Below, in pieces: positions 24,978-31,227 of a stretch of 31,227 nucleotides of DNA. Where the stretch lies: NCBI GenBank assembly GCA_910579745.1, contig CAJTVH010000027.1:1-31227 (forward strand), written 5' to 3'. The stretch is from an uncultured Clostridia bacterium. Lineage in GTDB: Bacteria; Bacillota; Clostridia; Lachnospirales; CAG-274. Position 1 is the stretch's first letter. Each line of letters opens with the position of its first letter. A program made the translations under genes and the position numbers. Below the pieces are notes generated by a model. The model ran no database searches, had not been told where the DNA came from, and saw only the letters and a program-made list of their open reading frames with translations.

Positions 24978-25460
24978 TCAGTAATTTTGCCCATCTGACT
25001 TCTTTCGGATACCAGGTGAAAAACTTAATAAAGTATCAAGTTTTGTTTTTTTGTGTATTACGGATTGTTTTATCGGTTCTGTTTCTTCCGAAAATTCAAA
25101 ATCGTCAATGTTTGCTATTATTGCTGTTTCGTTTTCTGTTTCGGCTATAATGGTATCGTAATCGAATACATCAGGATTGCACAATTTATTTATAAGTTTA
25201 ATAACTTTGTCAATATTTTGAATTTTATCAGCATATTGGATAATAAAAGCCTTATCACTGAATATAAAACTATAATTTTCAGAACAATAGCGTTCCTCTG
25301 TTTCTCTGTACCAGCTTTCGCTTATATCATCAGCATATTTTTTAAAATATATCTCAAAATTTATGAGTTTGAGCAGAAACTCTGCTTTTTCTTTGAAATC
25401 TGAAAGGTTTTCAAGCTGTTTAGCAAGGGGAGCAATAAGCAAGTATTTTATATCAAACAC
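24978..25460 (-). CDS. Hypothetical acidic protein after the DUF6017 gene
   Basis: 160 residues, no family recognised. It starts at GTG 25460, with GGAGG 8 nt upstream. It is mostly helical in composition, with a first half rich in Leu/Phe/Lys (NLSDFKEKAEFLLKLINFEI) and an acidic middle (DIDDFEFSEETE-like); no membrane segment or signal. The 17-nt gap from the DUF6017 gene implies cotranscription and perhaps a role in replication or its control. Confidence 0.6.
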   Translation of the reverse strand: MFDIKYLLIAPLAKQLENLSDFKEKAEFLLKLINFEIYFKKYADDISESWYRETEERYCSENYSFIFSDKAFIIQYADKIQNIDKVIKLINKLCNPDVFDYDTIIAETENETAIIANIDDFEFSEETEPIKQSVIHKKTKLDTLLSFSPGIRKKSDGQNY

Positions 25461-25477
25461 TGTTTATTCCTCCAACT

Positions 25478-26551
25478 TTAGCCGCATCCGTAAAAATCGT
25501 GCTGTACTTCGGCTTTATAATAGCTGTTAATCGTACTTTTTGCGTTATAAATCATAGCAATCAGATATTTTCGTATATTATTAATTTTAGTTGTGGTTTT
25601 AGAAAACTGTTCAAGTATGTACTCAATTTCCCCATAAGTGATTTTGAGAAAACGGCTTTTGACAATTTCCGCCGGAATTTCACAGTTATTTATTATCAAA
25701 GGTTTTTTATTAAACGAAACAACATCCGCCATAATATTAACAATGTCATCAAGTAACTCTCTGTCACTAAATTTTACAGATATACACAAATCATTAAAGC
25801 AAATATTTGATTTGATAATTTCTCTGTAAGCTTTGTAATCTTCCGATGCTTTTTTTTGTTCCTGCTGTTTTTGCCTGTAATTTTCTGTGTGCTGTACGTC
25901 AGTCAATCCATCAATCATATCAGTTCCAGCCGTATTATTTGATTGATTGATAGATTGATTATTACATACTTGATTATTTAATATTTTATTATTATATATT
26001 TTATTATTGTCCGGCTTTTCTTGTTTTAGGTTTTCTATCTTTTGATTTTCTATCTTTTGAAAACCTATCTCTTGATTTTCCGAAAATAGGTTTTTTGGAG
26101 ATACGGCATTATTTACTGAATCAGTGCTGTTATTGCTGAAATTATTGATATCAGCCTGTAAGTTATCTTTATAGTCTTTATAATTATCCACAGATTTATC
26201 CGCATTATTTTTGTCATTATTTTCAGACGCATTATCCTCTGAATTTCCATCTTTAAATACAGGTCTGCCGCAAATATGGTATTCCCAGTCGGATACTTTG
26301 CCGTTTTTATAAACACGTCTGCGTTTTAAATATCCTGCTGTTTCAAGTTTATTAAGTGTGCTGTATACCTTTGATTTTCCGCAGGGAAGTATTGATGAAA
26401 GTCCTACGCCGTTAAAATCCCAGTTATCTGGGAGAGAAAGCATAGTCACAAGCAAACCTCTTTCAGCAATATCAAGAGCCTTGTCACGAAGGCAGGCGTT
26501 TTCAATAAGCGTATAATCTTTAAATTCTCCAACTCTCACTATCTTTGGCAT
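25478..26551 (-). CDS. DUF6017 winged-helix protein, replication-initiator-like
   Basis: 357 residues. The N-terminus (1-100) is a winged helix of the RepA-N/helix-turn-helix type (RDKALDIAERGLLVTMLSLP...SKVYSTLNKLETAGYLKRRR). Residues 100-240 are Asn/Asp/Lys-rich with repeated IENxKIEN and NNKI/NNQ units. The C-terminus (about 240-357) matches the DUF6017 pattern (YREIIKSNICFNDL...PAEIVKSRFLKITYGEIEYILEQFSKTTTKINNIRKYLIAMIYNA). Such genes start the replication block of these elements. It starts at ATG 26551, 2 nt after the previous stop, with GGAGGG upstream. The DNA under the linker is made of short direct repeats and may hold origin-like iterons. Confidence 0.8.
   Translation of the reverse strand: MPKIVRVGEFKDYTLIENACLRDKALDIAERGLLVTMLSLPDNWDFNGVGLSSILPCGKSKVYSTLNKLETAGYLKRRRVYKNGKVSDWEYHICGRPVFKDGNSEDNASENNDKNNADKSVDNYKDYKDNLQADINNFSNNSTDSVNNAVSPKNLFSENQEIGFQKIENQKIENLKQEKPDNNKIYNNKILNNQVCNNQSINQSNNTAGTDMIDGLTDVQHTENYRQKQQEQKKASEDYKAYREIIKSNICFNDLCISVKFSDRELLDDIVNIMADVVSFNKKPLIINNCEIPAEIVKSRFLKITYGEIEYILEQFSKTTTKINNIRKYLIAMIYNAKSTINSYYKAEVQHDFYGCG
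25935..26095 (-). repeat. Short AT-rich direct repeats inside the DUF6017 gene
   Basis: Three kinds of short repeat occur: TTGATTGATTGATAGATTGATTA; two copies of ATATTTTATTATTA; and repeated TTTTCTATCTTTTGA-like units. They encode the Asn/Lys-rich linker but also resemble iterons and a melting region. Confidence 0.55.
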
Positions 26552-26553
26552 AA

Positions 26554-26844
26554 TTATCCCTCCCTGTTATTATTTGGCTCAATCAAGAGCATATCTTTAA
26601 TCTTAAATTTATTTACTGCGTAAACACCATCAACAATTTTTAAGTATCCTCTTTTTACAAGCTTTTTTGCTGCTGTTTCAATTTCTTTTTTCGGTACACT
26701 TAAAATCTTTGATAAGCTATGAACATCTTTATAATCCACTTCAAAATTACTTGCCATTGAAACAAGCAAACCAACTGCATCCATATCTAATTTACTTTCT
26801 GGCTTTGGAACAAGCATAGTATCATATATCATTTTTCTTATCAT
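26554..26844 (-). CDS. Small winged-helix DNA-binding protein
   Basis: About 96 residues. ATG 26844 (MIRKMIYDTML) is chosen because AAGGAGG lies 9 nt upstream; a longer frame to 26886 would run into the terminator hairpin. LDMDAVGLLVSMAS, VHSLSKILSVPKKEIETAAKKLVKRGYLKIVDGVYAV is a typical winged-helix arrangement of three helices and a beta wing. It precedes the DUF6017 gene by 2 nt, so the pair are coupled, and it may regulate or assist replication initiation. The named family is not certain. Confidence 0.7.
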   Translation of the reverse strand: MIRKMIYDTMLVPKPESKLDMDAVGLLVSMASNFEVDYKDVHSLSKILSVPKKEIETAAKKLVKRGYLKIVDGVYAVNKFKIKDMLLIEPNNNREG

Positions 26845-26872
26845 ATTATTTTTCCTCCTTGTTTTTATTAAC

Positions 26873-26909
26873 AAAAAAAGGAGCAATCCACTTTATAAGA
26901 TTGCTCCTT
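26873..26909 (-). terminator. Intrinsic terminator/attenuator before the replication block
   Basis: A perfect 11-bp stem AAGGAGCAATC/GATTGCTCCTT with a 10-nt loop and seven T on the minus strand. It lies 28 nt upstream of ATG 26844. The region 26910-27020 upstream is AT-rich and could hold a promoter, though I see no clear -35/-10 pair. In that case this is an attenuator in the leader. Confidence 0.8.
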
Positions 26910-27020
26910 AGCTTTTTATAACATAAATTTCTCATAATATTAAAAGTATAGAATTGTAACATTTTTACTTCCTTAAAAACGATTTTATTATGTTATATAT
27001 TTGCTTTGGTTACATTATCG

Positions 27021-27073
27021 TAAAAATGGACTAAGCAAAACCCTTAAAACTCTAAGGTTTCTCTGCTTAGTCC
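27021..27073 (-). terminator. Terminator immediately after the STAND NTPase gene
   Basis: A perfect 10-bp outer stem GGACTAAGCA/TGCTTAGTCC encloses a second stem (AAACC..TTA/TAAGGTTT). A T-rich tail follows on the minus strand. It starts 3 nt past the gene's stop codon and isolates it from the replication block. Confidence 0.78.
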
Positions 27074-27075
27074 TA

Positions 27076-29007
27076 TTATAACAGTTTCGAAAGCTGATAT
27101 GCTTTTTCATAGCAATTTAAAATTTCTATATTGTTATATTTATTCTGCATCTGCTTATAAAATCCAAGATTTGAGTATAGATTTGAAAGCAGATGTTTAA
27201 ATTCTTTTTCAGGATTTTTTCCTATAATCTCAATAGCTTTTTCAATAAAAGCAACTCCATCATAAGCATTTTCGTATCTTAAAACAACATACTGTGCTTT
27301 AAACATATAAAATAAAGCCTTGTATCTGATATTTAATAAATTTTCATTTTTGATATAAGAACATATTATTGTTATAATTTTTCTCATTATCCATAATTCT
27401 TTATATTTTTCCGCATAACAAAAACTCTGTTCAAGCAGACTCATAAAAATTTCAAAATTGTCAATTTTTATAAAGTCAATTATATTTTCCACAAACTCAA
27501 GCATAACCATATAATAATATTTGTCACTTCCGTAGGCTATACATTCTGATTTTATGCTGTTTATTAAATTTTTGCAGTCTGTAACTTTTGGTTCAAGTTC
27601 CGCCATAACAACATCTCTTATAACAGGATTTATATAAATCCATTTATCATCGCACTTTATCAGTCCCAATTCTATAAGGTCATTTATATTGTTCGCTGTC
27701 GGTTCCTTTATCCAGTCTGAAAATAACGCTTTTTCAATTCCATTTATTGAAACAAAACAAAAATTCATCATAATATATTTTTGCTTTGCGGTTAAATCAA
27801 GCAATCTGAAAAGTGTATGCAGATGATTGTAATAGGTCTTTTTGCTTGTTTTGTTGTCTTTTTTTATTTGTATTTTTTCCTCACTATCCAGTTTTATATT
27901 GTTTTTAATGAGTTTGGAAAGCAGTTCCGAAGGCGTTATATTTGACGATTTTAACAGCCTTGCGGCTATTTCAACCGAAAGAGTGTGTCTATTTACTGTT
28001 TCTATAATAGAAAGCAATATAGACCTATTTTCAGTGTTTACAGAATAGAAATAATTTATTATATTCAAAATCTTTTCATCATCTTTAATTACATCAAACT
28101 GTAAATATTCGTACTCCTCAAAATTACTTCGTGTAGTAAAAATAACCTTATATTCATTATTTAGAAAATCATCAAAAAGAGGTTCATTTTCTATTGTCGT
28201 ATCAAAATTATCAATAATAATAAGCGTATCATCTCTTAATGACTTTAAAAAATTATAATATTTGTGAAAACGATATTCTGAATCATCTTTTTCCATATCA
28301 TTTACAAATTGAATATCGGCTATCATATTTTTAAGACTGCCGTTATATCTCAAATAAATAATATTGGTATATTCATTTTTATATAATTGTATGTATTTTT
28401 TAACAAACTCGCTTTTTCCTATACCACCAATACCCTCAATAAATACGCAGTTATTATTTTGGATAAGGCTGTGCAATTTTTCTGTTTCCTTATCTCTGCC
28501 AACAAAAAATTTACAGGGTTTATTCGCTTTACAGCCCACAATGACCTCATCAGTAACAGGAGATTTTATTTTTAATTTTGATTTTTCTCTGCACATTGAA
28601 AATATCAAAACCTCCGCTATAAATGCAGAAAGATTATGCTTATCTTTTTTATAATTTTTAAATAATTCTTCTTTTTTACCTTCACTTATGCTTGTATCAC
28701 ATAAAACTGTTTTATATATTTCATCCGCCGCTGAATAAAAATCAGTGGCATTTTTATAGTAAGAATTTTCAATATCAAAATATAACATTTCCTTATTGTT
28801 AGCGTAATATTCCCGTATGCTTCCATCAACAGAATATTCACCCGTAAACCATCTGTTTATCCCTGATATATCTTTTATTAAAGTCTTGTTTTCATCATAA
28901 CTTTTAAATATAAAATCTGTAAGGAACATTGTTTGATTTAATCCATCTACCGTTCCTATTTGATTGTAAAGTATATTTATAACTTGCGAAAATCCGCAGT
29001 AACTCAT
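27076..29007 (-). CDS. STAND (NB-ARC-type) NTPase, probable cargo or defence gene
   Basis: 643 residues. A helical N-terminal domain (1-160) is not recognised. The NTPase region follows: the entry motif FFVGRDKETEKL at 168-179, P-loop GIGGIGKS (192-199), Walker B TLIIIDNFD near 257-265, and the sensor stretch KVIFTTRS near 283-290. After it come a winged-helix-like part and C-terminal helices (LSNLYSNLGFYKQMQNKYNNIEI) that resemble a few TPR units. This layout matches STAND regulators and defence sensors, in which ligand binding to the repeats triggers the N-terminal domain. It starts at ATG 29007 behind GGAGTGAG. It is monocistronic, with its own promoter and terminator. The antiphage role is inferred; a regulator is also possible. 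Confidence 0.85.
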   Translation of the reverse strand: MSYCGFSQVINILYNQIGTVDGLNQTMFLTDFIFKSYDENKTLIKDISGINRWFTGEYSVDGSIREYYANNKEMLYFDIENSYYKNATDFYSAADEIYKTVLCDTSISEGKKEELFKNYKKDKHNLSAFIAEVLIFSMCREKSKLKIKSPVTDEVIVGCKANKPCKFFVGRDKETEKLHSLIQNNNCVFIEGIGGIGKSEFVKKYIQLYKNEYTNIIYLRYNGSLKNMIADIQFVNDMEKDDSEYRFHKYYNFLKSLRDDTLIIIDNFDTTIENEPLFDDFLNNEYKVIFTTRSNFEEYEYLQFDVIKDDEKILNIINYFYSVNTENRSILLSIIETVNRHTLSVEIAARLLKSSNITPSELLSKLIKNNIKLDSEEKIQIKKDNKTSKKTYYNHLHTLFRLLDLTAKQKYIMMNFCFVSINGIEKALFSDWIKEPTANNINDLIELGLIKCDDKWIYINPVIRDVVMAELEPKVTDCKNLINSIKSECIAYGSDKYYYMVMLEFVENIIDFIKIDNFEIFMSLLEQSFCYAEKYKELWIMRKIITIICSYIKNENLLNIRYKALFYMFKAQYVVLRYENAYDGVAFIEKAIEIIGKNPEKEFKHLLSNLYSNLGFYKQMQNKYNNIEILNCYEKAYQLSKLL

Positions 29008-29050
29008 TTTATCTCACTCCAATTTCAAAAAATACAGCAATCAGACATCA

Positions 29051-29080
29051 ATTTAACAGCAATGACTTTTTATATGTCAA
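29051..29080 (-). promoter_or_regulatory. Candidate sigma-A promoter of the STAND NTPase
   Basis: On the minus strand TTGACA (29075-29080) and TTAAAT (29051-29056) are 18 nt apart, about 45 nt before the start codon. The -35 is perfect and the -10 is only fair. Confidence 0.55.
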
Positions 29081-29129
29081 GCCATATACTTGGATTGTAT
29101 CACAAATCAAGGGAAAGGAGGCGAAAAAC

Positions 29130-29571
29130 TTGTCGAGAACCATTCAAAATAAAAAAACTTGTAAAAAGCGGTTTAAAAAATAGTATTCAAAAGGACATTT
29201 TTGAAAATTATGTAACAGCTGAAAAATGGCAGACAGATATAAAAAATAAAGCCATAGATTTTACTAATTAGCAAAAGAAATGGTTTTACATCGGTGGTCA
29301 GTCCGGCTACGGAAAAACTCATCTATGTACATCTATATGCGGTAAATTTTTAAGTGATGGAAAAGACATTGTTTATATGTTTTGGCTAAGTGATGTAAAA
29401 GAATTAAAAAGCACTGTAAACAATTATGAAAATCATAAGAATTTAATAAAAAAATACAGAGAAACAGAAGTTTTATATATTGATGATTTTTTCAAAACCG
29501 GAAAATATTCCATAAATATTAAACCGGATAAAAATAAAAATTACCGAAGAAAAAATATCACTGAATATTAA
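29130..29571 (+). pseudogene. DnaC-like replication ATPase, decayed
   Basis: In-frame remains of the ICE DnaC/IstB-type helicase-loader family: KSGLKNSIQKDIFENYVTAEKWQ, then WFYIGGQSGYGKTHLCTSI (Walker A), YMFWLSDVKELK and VLYIDDFFKTGK (Walker B). Damage: a TAG stop at 29269-29271 before the P-loop; a likely frameshift in A-rich DNA around 29150-29180, because the good start (TTG 29130, AGGAGG upstream) leads to a stop at 29181; and loss of the C-terminal 80-100 residues and of the zinc-type N-terminus. No full product can be made. It lies between the STAND gene and oriT, pointing away from the replication block. Confidence 0.8.
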
Positions 29572-29640
29572 TTTTTATAAAAATAAAAAATGATTTTTTG
29601 AAAAAATGTTGTTGCTTAATTTTGTAAAATCAGAAAAATT

Positions 29641-29698
29641 AATAAGCTAATTTTTTAAAAATAAAATTATCATTTTATTAAAAATTATTCAGCTTATT
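29641..29698. repeat. AT-rich 26-bp inverted repeat upstream of oriT
   Basis: AATAAGCT...ATAAAA and TTTTAT...AGCTTATT form imperfect arms of about 26 nt around a short centre. It is almost wholly A+T apart from the AGCT ends, so it could be a terminator or an unwinding region. The flanking stretches 29572-29640 and 29699-29780 show no gene. Confidence 0.55.
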
Positions 29699-29785
29699 TT
29701 CACTAAATACCAGCTTTGAAATTTTAAATTAGGCTATCCTACGGACTAAGTTTGAGTTTATGAATATTAATGAAATTTTATCGGC

Positions 29786-29891
29786 GGTTATTTAGGCAAG
29801 CTCCCTAAATGGTTATACCATTTAGACGCTTGCAAGGGGAATACTTCCCCTTTGAACCCCTTTTTAAGCCGCCTTCGGCGGCAAAATAACC
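29786..29891. other. Probable origin of transfer (oriT): nested inverted repeats ahead of mobC
   Basis: An outer pair GGTTATTT/AAATAACC bounds 106 bp. Inside are: GCAAGC (29796) and GCTTGC (29828) enclosing a perfect hairpin CTAAATGGT-TAT-ACCATTTAG (29805-29825); AAGGGGAA-TAC-TTCCCCTT (29834-29852); and GCCGCC-TTC-GGCGGC (29868-29882). Between them runs TTGAACCCCTTTTTAA. Serial hairpins just upstream of mobC and the relaxase are typical of MOBP-type oriT, and the nick probably lies beside one of the first two hairpins. The exact nic site is not determined. Confidence 0.75.
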
Positions 29892-29928
29892 CACAGAATT
29901 TGAAGCAAAATTTTTAGGAGGTGGTTAA

Positions 29929-30231
29929 ATGGCAAACAGAAAAAGAGATAAAATTATTTCAATCAGACTTACAGAACAAGAACTGAATTTCGTAAAAAAT
30001 AAAATTAAAAAATCAAGATTAAAGCAGAGAGAAATTTTAATGAAATGCGTTTCGGATAAAGAAATAATCGTTAAAGAAAACGGAATTGAAATTGTAAAAG
30101 AGTTAAAATTTATCGGGAACAATCTTAATCAAATTACAAGAAAAGTAAACAGTTATGAAATTCAAGACTGCTCCCCATATCTGAATTTAATTTATAAACA
30201 AATTTCGGAGCTGATGAAAAATTGGCAGTAA
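29929..30231 (+). CDS. mobC: MobC-family relaxosome accessory protein
   Basis: A 100-residue ribbon-helix-helix-type protein: a basic start (MANRKRDKIISIRLTEQELNFVKNKI), a KQREILMKCV helix, then the MobC-typical KELKFIGNNLNQITRKVN and a C-terminal helix. It binds oriT and helps the relaxase open the strand. It starts at ATG 29929 behind AGGAGGTGG. Its stop overlaps the relaxase start by 10 nt, so the two are coupled. It sits directly after the oriT. Confidence 0.9.
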   Translation: MANRKRDKIISIRLTEQELNFVKNKIKKSRLKQREILMKCVSDKEIIVKENGIEIVKELKFIGNNLNQITRKVNSYEIQDCSPYLNLIYKQISELMKNWQ

Positions 30232-31227
30232 TTAAAGCGATTAATTCAAGATCAAGCATAGCGAACGCTATAAACTATATTACCAAAAAAGAGAAAACAG
30301 ATGAAAAACTAATTAGCGGTTATAATTGCCGTGGAATAACAGCTCTTGACGAGATGAAAGCAACGAAAGAGGCTTGGAATAAAACAGGCGGCAGACAATA
30401 TAAACATTTTGTTCAAAGTTTTTCTCCTGATGAAAATATTTCTCCTGATGAGGCGCATAAGATTGCGGCAGAGCTTGTTGAAAGCTGGAATAAATTTAAA
30501 GGCTATGAAGTTTGTTACACAACACATAAGGATAAAAACCATATTCACATACATATAATTGATAATTCTGTTAACTTTGAAAACGGTAAAAAATTTTGTT
30601 ATTCAAAAAAGGAATTACAAGATTTTAAAGATTTATCGGATAATATTTTATTAAAATATGATAAGTCAATATGCAGTAAAAATACGGAAATAACATCGTT
30701 CAATATTAACGAATACAAAACTCTTGAAAAGGCACTTGCAGGCAAATATGAAAGCTGGATTTTAAATCTCGCTCTTGAGGTAAATTCGGCAAAACAAACA
30801 GCAAAATCTATTGAGGAATTTATAAATATTCTTTCGCAGAAAGACATAAAAACCGAATGGAAAGACAGCCGAAAATATATAACTTTCAAAGATAAAGACA
30901 ACAACAAAGTACGTGATAAAAGACTTACGGAAATATTCAAAATACAGATTGATAAGGAGGTGCTTATAAATGAATTTCAGTCAAATAGCGAACAGTTCCG
31001 CAGACAATTTACAGGAACAAACGATATTGAAACAGAAATCAGAAATAGACAAACTGAACTGGTTAGTGCTGAAATTGAACGAAGAAAATCAGCGGAATCA
31101 CGAAAAGATTATGCAGGCGGAAACCTTGAAAAAAGAGAATGGAGAATTAATTCAGCAAGCAGAGAATCTGTCAGAAACGAACATCGAATTACAGAAAACA
31201 ATATCAGACCAAAAAGAAAAAATAAAT
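30222..31227 (+). CDS. MOBP-type relaxase (3' end off the window)
   Basis: About 335 codons are visible and the frame is still open at the right edge. It starts at TTG 30222 (LAVIKAINSRSSIANAINYI), overlapping mobC; the ribosome site GGAG is 11 nt upstream. Tyr19 in INYIT is the likely strand-cutting residue, His62 lies in QYKHFVQSF, and the metal-binding triad HIHIH is at His107, 109 and 111 (KNHIHIHIIDNS). This is the relaxase/mobilization nuclease domain; it nicks oriT and stays bound to the 5' end. The distal part is Arg/Lys/Glu-rich. From 30970 a second frame with a strong ribosome site overlaps it. Confidence 0.9.
   Translation, partial: MAVIKAINSRSSIANAINYITKKEKTDEKLISGYNCRGITALDEMKATKEAWNKTGGRQYKHFVQSFSPDENISPDEAHKIAAELVESWNKFKGYEVCYTTHKDKNHIHIHIIDNSVNFENGKKFCYSKKELQDFKDLSDNILLKYDKSICSKNTEITSFNINEYKTLEKALAGKYESWILNLALEVNSAKQTAKSIEEFINILSQKDIKTEWKDSRKYITFKDKDNNKVRDKRLTEIFKIQIDKEVLINEFQSNSEQFRRQFTGTNDIETEIRNRQTELVSAEIERRKSAESRKDYAGGNLEKREWRINSASRESVRNEHRITENNIRPKRKNK
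30970..31227 (+). CDS. Candidate coiled-coil protein overlapping the relaxase out of frame (partial)
   Basis: ATG 30970 has a perfect AAGGAGG 9 nt upstream. The +1 frame stays open to the window edge (86 codons) and encodes a heptad-rich coiled coil (LQEQTILKQKSEIDKLNWLV, then LNEENQRNHEKIMQ and on). The relaxase frame is also open and coding-like across this stretch, so both may be translated. Related elements often carry a coiled-coil gene after the relaxase. The end of both frames lies outside the window. Confidence 0.55.
   Translation, partial: MNFSQIANSSADNLQEQTILKQKSEIDKLNWLVLKLNEENQRNHEKIMQAETLKKENGELIQQAENLSETNIELQKTISDQKEKIN

Noticed and set aside
25935..26095. Possible CRISPR-like array
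   Set aside because: The repeats are short, AT-rich and irregular, with no constant repeat and spacer length.
26554..26886. Longer start for the winged-helix gene at 26886
   Set aside because: The extra 14 codons run through a terminator hairpin and have no ribosome site; ATG 26844 has AAGGAGG.
26911..27020. Promoter for the replication block
   Set aside because: Several AT-rich hexamers exist (for example TTACAA and TATTAT) but none has good spacing and match together, so none is listed.
27805..28660. Plus-strand frames of 60-96 residues under the STAND gene
   Set aside because: Hydrophobic shadow frames of an AT-rich gene, without ribosome sites.
28960..29271. Plus-strand frame starting inside the STAND gene
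   Set aside because: Only its 3' part resembles DnaC; the start is an accident within the STAND gene, so it is treated as part of the pseudogene.

Overview
This AT-rich window (roughly one-third G+C by eye) carries the conjugation core of an integrative and conjugative element (ICE) of the broad Tn1549/CTn type from a Clostridia-like gut Firmicute. The evidence is Shine-Dalgarno sites before nearly every gene, AT-rich codon use, and this gene set: VirD4, a Maff2/VirB2-like protein, a VirB6/TrbL-like protein, PrgI, VirB4, a large M23-like membrane protein, a DUF4315-like protein, TopB, a sortase and a Cna-B surface protein. No integrase, excisionase or att site is visible, so the element continues past both edges.

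Almost everything from 1 to 29007 is on the minus strand, so transcription runs from high to low coordinates. At 29.0-31.2 kb lies the processing region: a decayed DnaC-like gene, a string of inverted repeats that looks like an oriT, MobC, and the start of a MOBP-type relaxase on the plus strand. A coiled-coil reading frame with a strong ribosome site overlaps the relaxase out of frame. At 27.1-29.0 kb a STAND (NB-ARC-type) NTPase sits between its own promoter and terminator and looks like cargo. At 25-26.9 kb are a winged-helix protein and a DUF6017 replication-type protein. At 13.4-24.9 kb is the type IV secretion operon: a short proline-rich leader ORF, PcfB-like, VirD4, VirB2-like, VirB6-like, PrgI, VirB4, an orphan DNA methyltransferase and the 1147-residue (possibly about 1208-residue) M23-like protein.

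At 8.3-13.2 kb are a DUF4315-like protein, an XRE regulator, a radical SAM protein coupled to it by a TTGA overlap, an adenine-methyltransferase-like protein with an altered catalytic motif, TopB and two tiny hydrophobic proteins. At 1-8.4 kb are a C5-cytosine methyltransferase, a Sel1-repeat protein and a cell-surface module: an anchored exported protein, a sortase, a secreted CHAP hydrolase, and a Cna-B adhesin running off the left edge.

Functionally, MobC and the relaxase should nick at oriT, VirD4 and PcfB should recruit the complex, and VirB4, VirB6, PrgI and VirB2 should form the channel. The M23-like and CHAP proteins may open the wall, sortase may fix the adhesin that holds the mating partner, TopB may assist DNA processing, and the orphan methylases may protect DNA from restriction. 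The least explained items are the STAND gene, the radical SAM/methylase-like pair, a possible AUA start or frameshift at the head of the M23-like gene, hairpins in the virB2 leader, a 137-bp palindrome between virB6 and prgI, and the repeated placement of intrinsic terminators just upstream of ribosome sites.
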